A stretch of DNA of 64,000 bases, taken from Poseidonocella pacifica. GTDB lineage: Bacteria; Pseudomonadota; Alphaproteobacteria; Rhodobacterales; Rhodobacteraceae. The notes under the pieces are model-generated. The model was not told the DNA's origin. It saw nothing but the letters and a program-made list of their open reading frames with translations, and did not search any database. Below are positions 60,221 to 64,000 of this stretch, piece after piece. The stretch spans positions 310,001 to 374,000 of the forward strand of contig NZ_FOJU01000003.1 of NCBI RefSeq assembly GCF_900111875.1, read 5' to 3'. How positions within the stretch are numbered: the stretch's first letter is position 1; each line of letters starts with the position of its first letter. Made by a program: the position numbers and the translations under genes.

Positions 60221-62065
60221 TCACCCCTTTTCGTGGAAGAAATCATAGACCTTCTGCGCCAGCCCCGCAGAGACTCCCTCAACCGCCTTCAGATCCGCCA
60301 GGTTGGCGCGCGAAACTGCCTTGGCTGAGCCGAAATGCGCGAGTAGCGCGCGTTTGCGCGCGGCACCGACGCCGGGAATGTCATCCAGCGGATTGGCCGA
60401 TATCGCCTTGGAGCGCCGCGCCCGGTGGGTGCCAATGGCAAAGCGGTGCGCCTCGTCCCGCAGTCGTTGGACAAAATAGAGAACCGGATCGTTGTGGCGT
60501 AGAGCGAAGGGCCGCTGTCCGGGGCGGTGGAATTCCTCCTTGCCCGCGTCGCGATCGATGCCCTTGGCCACGCCAACCATGGGAATATCCTCCGCACCTT
60601 GTTCGCGCAGGATCTCGGCCACGGCCGAAACCTGACCTGCGCCCCCGTCGATCAACAAAAGATCGGGCCAGAGCCCCTTGCTGCGGTCCGGATCCTCCTT
60701 CAGGAGCCGCGTGATCCGACGGGTCAGCACCTCCTTCATCATCCCAAAATCGTCCCCCGGGGTGAGGTCGTCGCCGCGGATATTGAATTTTCGGTACTGG
60801 TTTTTGAGGAAACCCTCAGGGCCCGAAACGATCATTCCTCCGACCGCGTTCGTGCCTTGGATATGGGAGTTGTCATAGACCTCGATACGGGCAGGTGGAG
60901 CATCCAGATCGAAGGCCTCCGCCAAACCTTTCAAAAGCTTGGTCTGGGTCGCGCTTTCCGACATGCGCCGCGCTAGGCTTTCACGGGCGTTGCGTGCGGC
61001 CCCTTCAACGATCTCCGCCTTTTCGCCCCTGAGCGGCACGAGGATTTCCACCTTTCGACCCCGTTTCTCGCCCAATGCTTCGGCCATCAACTCAGGGTCC
61101 TCAAGCGGGTGCGAGAGCAAGATCTGCCTTGGCGGGTCCTTGTCGTCGTAGAACTGGCCGATGAAGGCCTCCAGCACCTCCGGCGCCTCAGCGCCCTCAC
61201 CCGTGCGCGGATAGAAATCTCGGTTACCCCAGTTCTGCCCCGCCCGGATAAAGAAGACCTGTACGCAAGCTTGCCCATTCTCTAGGTGCAGCGCGATCAC
61301 GTCGGCTTCGGACACGTTGCGTGGATTGATCCCCTGCGCCGTTTGCACCTGCGTCAACGCGCGGATCCGATCCCGCAGCGCGGCGGCTTGCTCAAACTCC
61401 ATTGCCTCCGACGCTTCCTGCATCTCAGCGGCAAGCTTTTCCTGAATATTCGTGGACTTACCCGAGAGGAAACGCTCCGCGTCGCGCACAGACTCTGCGT
61501 ATTCCTCCGCGCTGACCTTGCCCACGCAAGGCGCGCTGCACCGCTTGATCTGATGCAGAAGGCAGGGCCGCGTACGACTCTCGAACATGGGATCGGAGCA
61601 ATTCCGAAGCTGGAATACCTTCTGCAACTGGTTCAGCGTCCGGTTCACCGCCCCCGCGCTGGCGAACGGGCCGTAGTAAGCTCCTTTTTCGCGCTTCGCG
61701 CCCCGGTGTTTCTTGATCATGGGAAAGGGGTGGTCGTGTGTGACAAGGATATTGGGAAAGCTCTTGTCGTCACGAAGCAGCACGTTGAACTTCGGTTTGA
61801 GCTGCTTGATGAGGTTCTGCTCCAGCAGCAATGCCTCAGTTTCGGTACGCGTGGTGAGAAACATCATCGACGCGGTTTCGGAAATCATGCGCGCGATGCG
61901 GCCGCTATGCCCCGTCGGCCTGGCATAGCTCGAAACACGTGCTTTCAGATTGCGTGCCTTGCCCACATAGAGAACGCGACTTTCGGAATCGAGCATCCGA
62001 TAGACACCCGGCGCGCTCTCAAGTGTCTTGAGATAGTCTTGAATGACGGCATGCCCCTGCGGCAC
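60221..62065 (-). CDS. uvrC: Excinuclease ABC subunit C
   Basis: A 614-residue nucleotide-excision nuclease. The N-terminal GIY-YIG domain (PGVYRML...[14 protein letters not shown]) makes the 3' cut, the central UvrB-binding UVR motif is about residue 200-235, and the RNase-H-like domain ([23 protein letters not shown]) makes the 5' cut. Tandem helix-hairpin-helix motifs end it ([25 protein letters not shown]). I take GTG 62065, which has GGGGGA 6 bases upstream, over GTG 62083. Confidence 0.94.
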   Translation of the reverse strand: MPQGHAVIQDYLKTLESAPGVYRMLDSESRVLYVGKARNLKARVSSYARPTGHSGRIARMISETASMMFLTTRTETEALLLEQNLIKQLKPKFNVLLRDDKSFPNILVTHDHPFPMIKKHRGAKREKGAYYGPFASAGAVNRTLNQLQKVFQLRNCSDPMFESRTRPCLLHQIKRCSAPCVGKVSAEEYAESVRDAERFLSGKSTNIQEKLAAEMQEASEAMEFEQAAALRDRIRALTQVQTAQGINPRNVSEADVIALHLENGQACVQVFFIRAGQNWGNRDFYPRTGEGAEAPEVLEAFIGQFYDDKDPPRQILLSHPLEDPELMAEALGEKRGRKVEILVPLRGEKAEIVEGAARNARESLARRMSESATQTKLLKGLAEAFDLDAPPARIEVYDNSHIQGTNAVGGMIVSGPEGFLKNQYRKFNIRGDDLTPGDDFGMMKEVLTRRITRLLKEDPDRSKGLWPDLLLIDGGAGQVSAVAEILREQGAEDIPMVGVAKGIDRDAGKEEFHRPGQRPFALRHNDPVLYFVQRLRDEAHRFAIGTHRARRSKAISANPLDDIPGVGAARKRALLAHFGSAKAVSRANLADLKAVEGVSAGLAQKVYDFFHEKG

Positions 62066-62141
62066 GTTTGATCCCCCGTTCACCTTGGCTTGATTCTGTA
62101 TCGCAGTTGGCCCCCCATCCGGGCGAAATCAAGCAGAAACC

Positions 62142-62162
62142 TATCCACGGATTGTGTGGATA
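62142..62162. promoter_or_regulatory. Inverted pair of DnaA-like boxes upstream of uvrC
   Basis: TATCCAC (62142-62148) and GTGGATA (62156-62162) form a perfect inverted repeat with a 7-base spacer. The right arm extends to TGTGGATAA (62155-62163), a perfect DnaA box (TTATCCACA on the other strand); the left arm is one mismatch short at each end. It lies about 80-100 bases before the uvrC start. The surrounding 62066-62366 region is A/T-rich and holds no gene I can support. Confidence 0.5.
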
Positions 62163-62366
62163 ACTCGGGGGGCAAAATATGTAGGACGGCGATTTTTCCT
62201 TGTTTTCGGCCCAGTTCACCGGTTTGCCTACTTTTTGGGCGCGCTTGTAACAGTCTGATTTTAGGACGTATTTTTTTCAGCCCCGTGCAAAGTCCTGAAA
62301 ACATTGGCAAATTGTAACACTTTCGTAATACCGATTAACCCGGTGCAAAAGTCTGCTCTCACCGGT

Positions 62367-63146
62367 TTATTCGACACCTTGGATGTCGGGCGTCTGCCAT
62401 GCCAGATGTTGGCCGCCATCCACGCAAAGCAACTGGCCCGTAACGGCCGGTGTGGCGAGGAAATAGCGCAGCGCCGCGACGATATCCTCGGGGTTTGAAC
62501 CGCGCTCCAGCACCGTCCCCGCGCGCTGTCCGGCGAAGTGTCGCTCCGACTGCCTTGCACCGCGCATCGTCGGACCGGGGCCAATCGCGTTGACCCGCAC
62601 ACGCGGCCCGAGCGCCTGCGCCGAGGTGCGCGTCAGGGCCCAGAGCCCCATCTTGGCGATGGTATAGGTCATGAACTCCGGCGTGAGTTTCCGCACCCGC
62701 TGGTCGACCATATTGATGACCAGCCCCGCCGCCACCGGCTCTCCACGCGCGTCGAGGGTAGGCTCGGGAATCTGCGCCGCGAGGGCTTGGGTCAGAACGA
62801 ACGGCGCGCGGAGGTTGGTTTCCATATGCCGGTCCCACCCCTCTCGGGTGGCTGAACCCAAGTTGTCATATTCAAAGATCGAGGCGCTGTTCACAAGGCA
62901 GGTAATCGGCTGACCGAGCGCGTCTGAGGCCCGCGGCAGAAGCGCCTGCATGACCTCTTCTTCGAGCAGGTCGGCTTGGAGCGCCACCGCCTTGCGCCCC
63001 ATTGCTTCGATCCGCTCCACCACCTCCGCTGCGCCGCTGGCAGATGAGGCATAGTGCACGGCAACATCGTGCCCCTCTTCAGCAAGACACAGTGCCATGG
63101 CCCGGCCTAGACGCGCCCCTGCCCCTGTTACCAACGCTGCTGGCAT
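62367..63146 (-). CDS. Short-chain dehydrogenase, pteridine-reductase-like
   Basis: A 259-residue NADP-type SDR. The start TGAGARLGRAMA carries the TG-x3-R-x-G cofactor motif of pteridine reductases. The catalytic residues D148, Y161 and K165 are spaced exactly as D181, Y194 and K198 in Leishmania PTR1, with no catalytic Ser. NSASIF follows the NNAG position. This points to a dihydromonapterin/pteridine reductase (FolM-like) rather than an alcohol dehydrogenase. ATG 63146 has GGAGGG upstream. It lies 11 bases after the antiporter gene. Confidence 0.82.
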   Translation of the reverse strand: MPAALVTGAGARLGRAMALCLAEEGHDVAVHYASSASGAAEVVERIEAMGRKAVALQADLLEEEVMQALLPRASDALGQPITCLVNSASIFEYDNLGSATREGWDRHMETNLRAPFVLTQALAAQIPEPTLDARGEPVAAGLVINMVDQRVRKLTPEFMTYTIAKMGLWALTRTSAQALGPRVRVNAIGPGPTMRGARQSERHFAGQRAGTVLERGSNPEDIVAALRYFLATPAVTGQLLCVDGGQHLAWQTPDIQGVE

Positions 63147-63157
63147 CTTGACCCTCC

Positions 63158-64000
63158 TCACATGATAAGGACTGAAAGATAAATCCCGTAAAGAGCTATG
63201 AACACGATCCCGACGAGCCGCCCGATATCCTTGCCAAAAAAGACAAAGGGTACGAGCAGCAGCGATGCCGCCAGCATCACCCAAAGATCGAAGGAAAGAA
63301 ACTCCGGATCGACCGGGATCGGCCCCACCATTGTGGCGACCCCCATGATGGCGAGAAGGTTGAACATGTTGGAGCCGATGACGTTACCGAGCACGACGTC
63401 AGCCTGCTTGCGCAATGCGGCCATGACACTCGTGGCGAGTTCGGGCAGAGAAGTGCCAATCGCGACAAGTGTAAGGCCGATAACGGTTTCTGATATTCCA
63501 AAAACGCGTGCGATGTGGACGGCGCTATCGACGAGAAGATCCGCCCCGATTGGCAAACCTACAAGGCCAAGCACGAGATAGATAAAGATCCACGACCACG
63601 ACATGTCGGGATCAACGCCTTCTAGCTCTTCTTCAACATTATCCGCGCCATTGCGGTGGGCGCGAGCTTCAAAAAACGCGTTGCCGAGGATACCCGCAAG
63701 CACAGCGAGTAGAATGAGCCCGTGCCACCAGATGAGGGGCCCAAGGAAGCAGAGCAAAATGAAGAGGACGCTGCCGCCAATCATGAAAAGATAGGTTTTG
63801 CGGGTTTCGCATGCCCCGGTGTGCATGCTCGTCAAAAGCGCGGGCACGCCCAGCACCAACAGGATATTGGCCGTGTTTGATCCAACGACGTTGCCCATGG
63901 CGAGGCCCGGTGCCCCATCGAGCATCGCCTTGACCGAGATGAGCAACTCTGGCGCGGAGGTCCCGAACGCTACGATCGTCAGGCTGACAATCAGGGCCGG
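63158..64000 (-). CDS. Calcium/sodium antiporter (CaCA family), N-terminus beyond the window
   Basis: The 3' 280 codons of a membrane antiporter; the frame is open through the right edge, so the start is outside. Both alpha repeats are present: AFGTSAPELLISVKA with GNVVGSNTANI near the edge, and GTSLPELATSV with GNVIGSNMFNLL. These hold the ion-binding acidic and Asn/Ser residues of YrbG/CaxA-type exchangers. About seven helices are visible. The gene is followed 11 bases later by the SDR. Confidence 0.9.
   Translation of the reverse strand, partial: PALIVSLTIVAFGTSAPELLISVKAMLDGAPGLAMGNVVGSNTANILLVLGVPALLTSMHTGACETRKTYLFMIGGSVLFILLCFLGPLIWWHGLILLAVLAGILGNAFFEARAHRNGADNVEEELEGVDPDMSWSWIFIYLVLGLVGLPIGADLLVDSAVHIARVFGISETVIGLTLVAIGTSLPELATSVMAALRKQADVVLGNVIGSNMFNLLAIMGVATMVGPIPVDPEFLSFDLWVMLAASLLLVPFVFFGKDIGRLVGIVFIALYGIYLSVLIM

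Noticed and set aside
62066-62366. Chromosome origin
   Set aside because: Only one perfect DnaA box plus one near copy is present, and none of the usual origin neighbours (dnaA, hemE, parAB, gidA) is in the window.

Overview
The window is high-GC bacterial chromosomal DNA that reads as an alphaproteobacterium of the order Rhodobacterales (Roseobacter/Rhodobacter group). The grounds are the photolyase-cfa-trgB-cysK gene order, the pstSCAB-phoU-phoB operon, the serC/serA pair with a structured leader, a ureDABC-EFG cluster interrupted by small genes, DUF1127 genes, and pncA/pncB flanking a sensor protein. I see no rRNA, tRNA, insertion sequence, prophage or CRISPR array. Coding density is high and many neighbouring genes overlap by 1-11 bases. 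The only stretches near or above 300 bases without a sizeable gene are 28648-28972, which holds an unusual short ORF/RNA, and 62066-62366.

Layout: 1-6030 is a stress block (photolyase 3' end, cyclopropane-fatty-acid synthase, TrgB-like Nudix protein, cysteine synthase, MscS channel). 6264-12359 holds a lytic transglycosylase, serine biosynthesis (serC with an SD-sequestering leader, serA), a small membrane protein, a PPP phosphatase and a thiolase. 12356-18618 is the leftward phosphate operon pstS-C-A-B-phoU-phoB with a three-repeat Pho box and no phoR; a hybrid histidine kinase diverges from it. 20858-30415 is housekeeping (yaaA, recQ, yggT, thioesterase, UMF1 transporter, mepA, phytase-like esterase, queuosine-precursor transporter, arfB) plus one unrecognised AT-richer secreted protein. 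30503-34579 is NAD salvage (pncA and pncB) with a degenerate hybrid kinase between them.

35649-44269 is the most interesting region. A CRP-like regulator (with the cAMP-pocket and GTGA-reading residues of E. coli CRP) faces a three-gene translationally coupled operon: PLP decarboxylase, unknown protein, class III nucleotide cyclase. Diverging from this operon are a HlyC-type lysine acyltransferase and a 1117-residue RTX repeat protein. Two near-perfect TGTGA-N6-TCACA palindromes lie in front of the acyltransferase/decarboxylase and in front of the RTX gene. I infer a self-contained cyclic-nucleotide-controlled circuit for making and acylating a secreted RTX protein that lacks a recognisable pore-forming domain.

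44324-52284 holds a DEAD-box helicase, a TetR regulator with an operator lying inside the promoter of a three-subunit PaoABC-type molybdenum hydroxylase operon, and a CofD-like protein. 52462-59124 is the urease cluster with three small accessory genes and two DUF1127 genes inside it. 59181-64000 holds a small zinc-finger protein, a TRIC/UPF0126 channel, uvrC, a pteridine-reductase-like SDR and a Ca2+/Na+ antiporter cut by the window edge.

A second notable locus is 28702-28880: an 18-codon ORF whose ribosome-binding region is complementary to the whole 3' tail of 16S rRNA, followed by an anti-SD mimic and a strong terminator.
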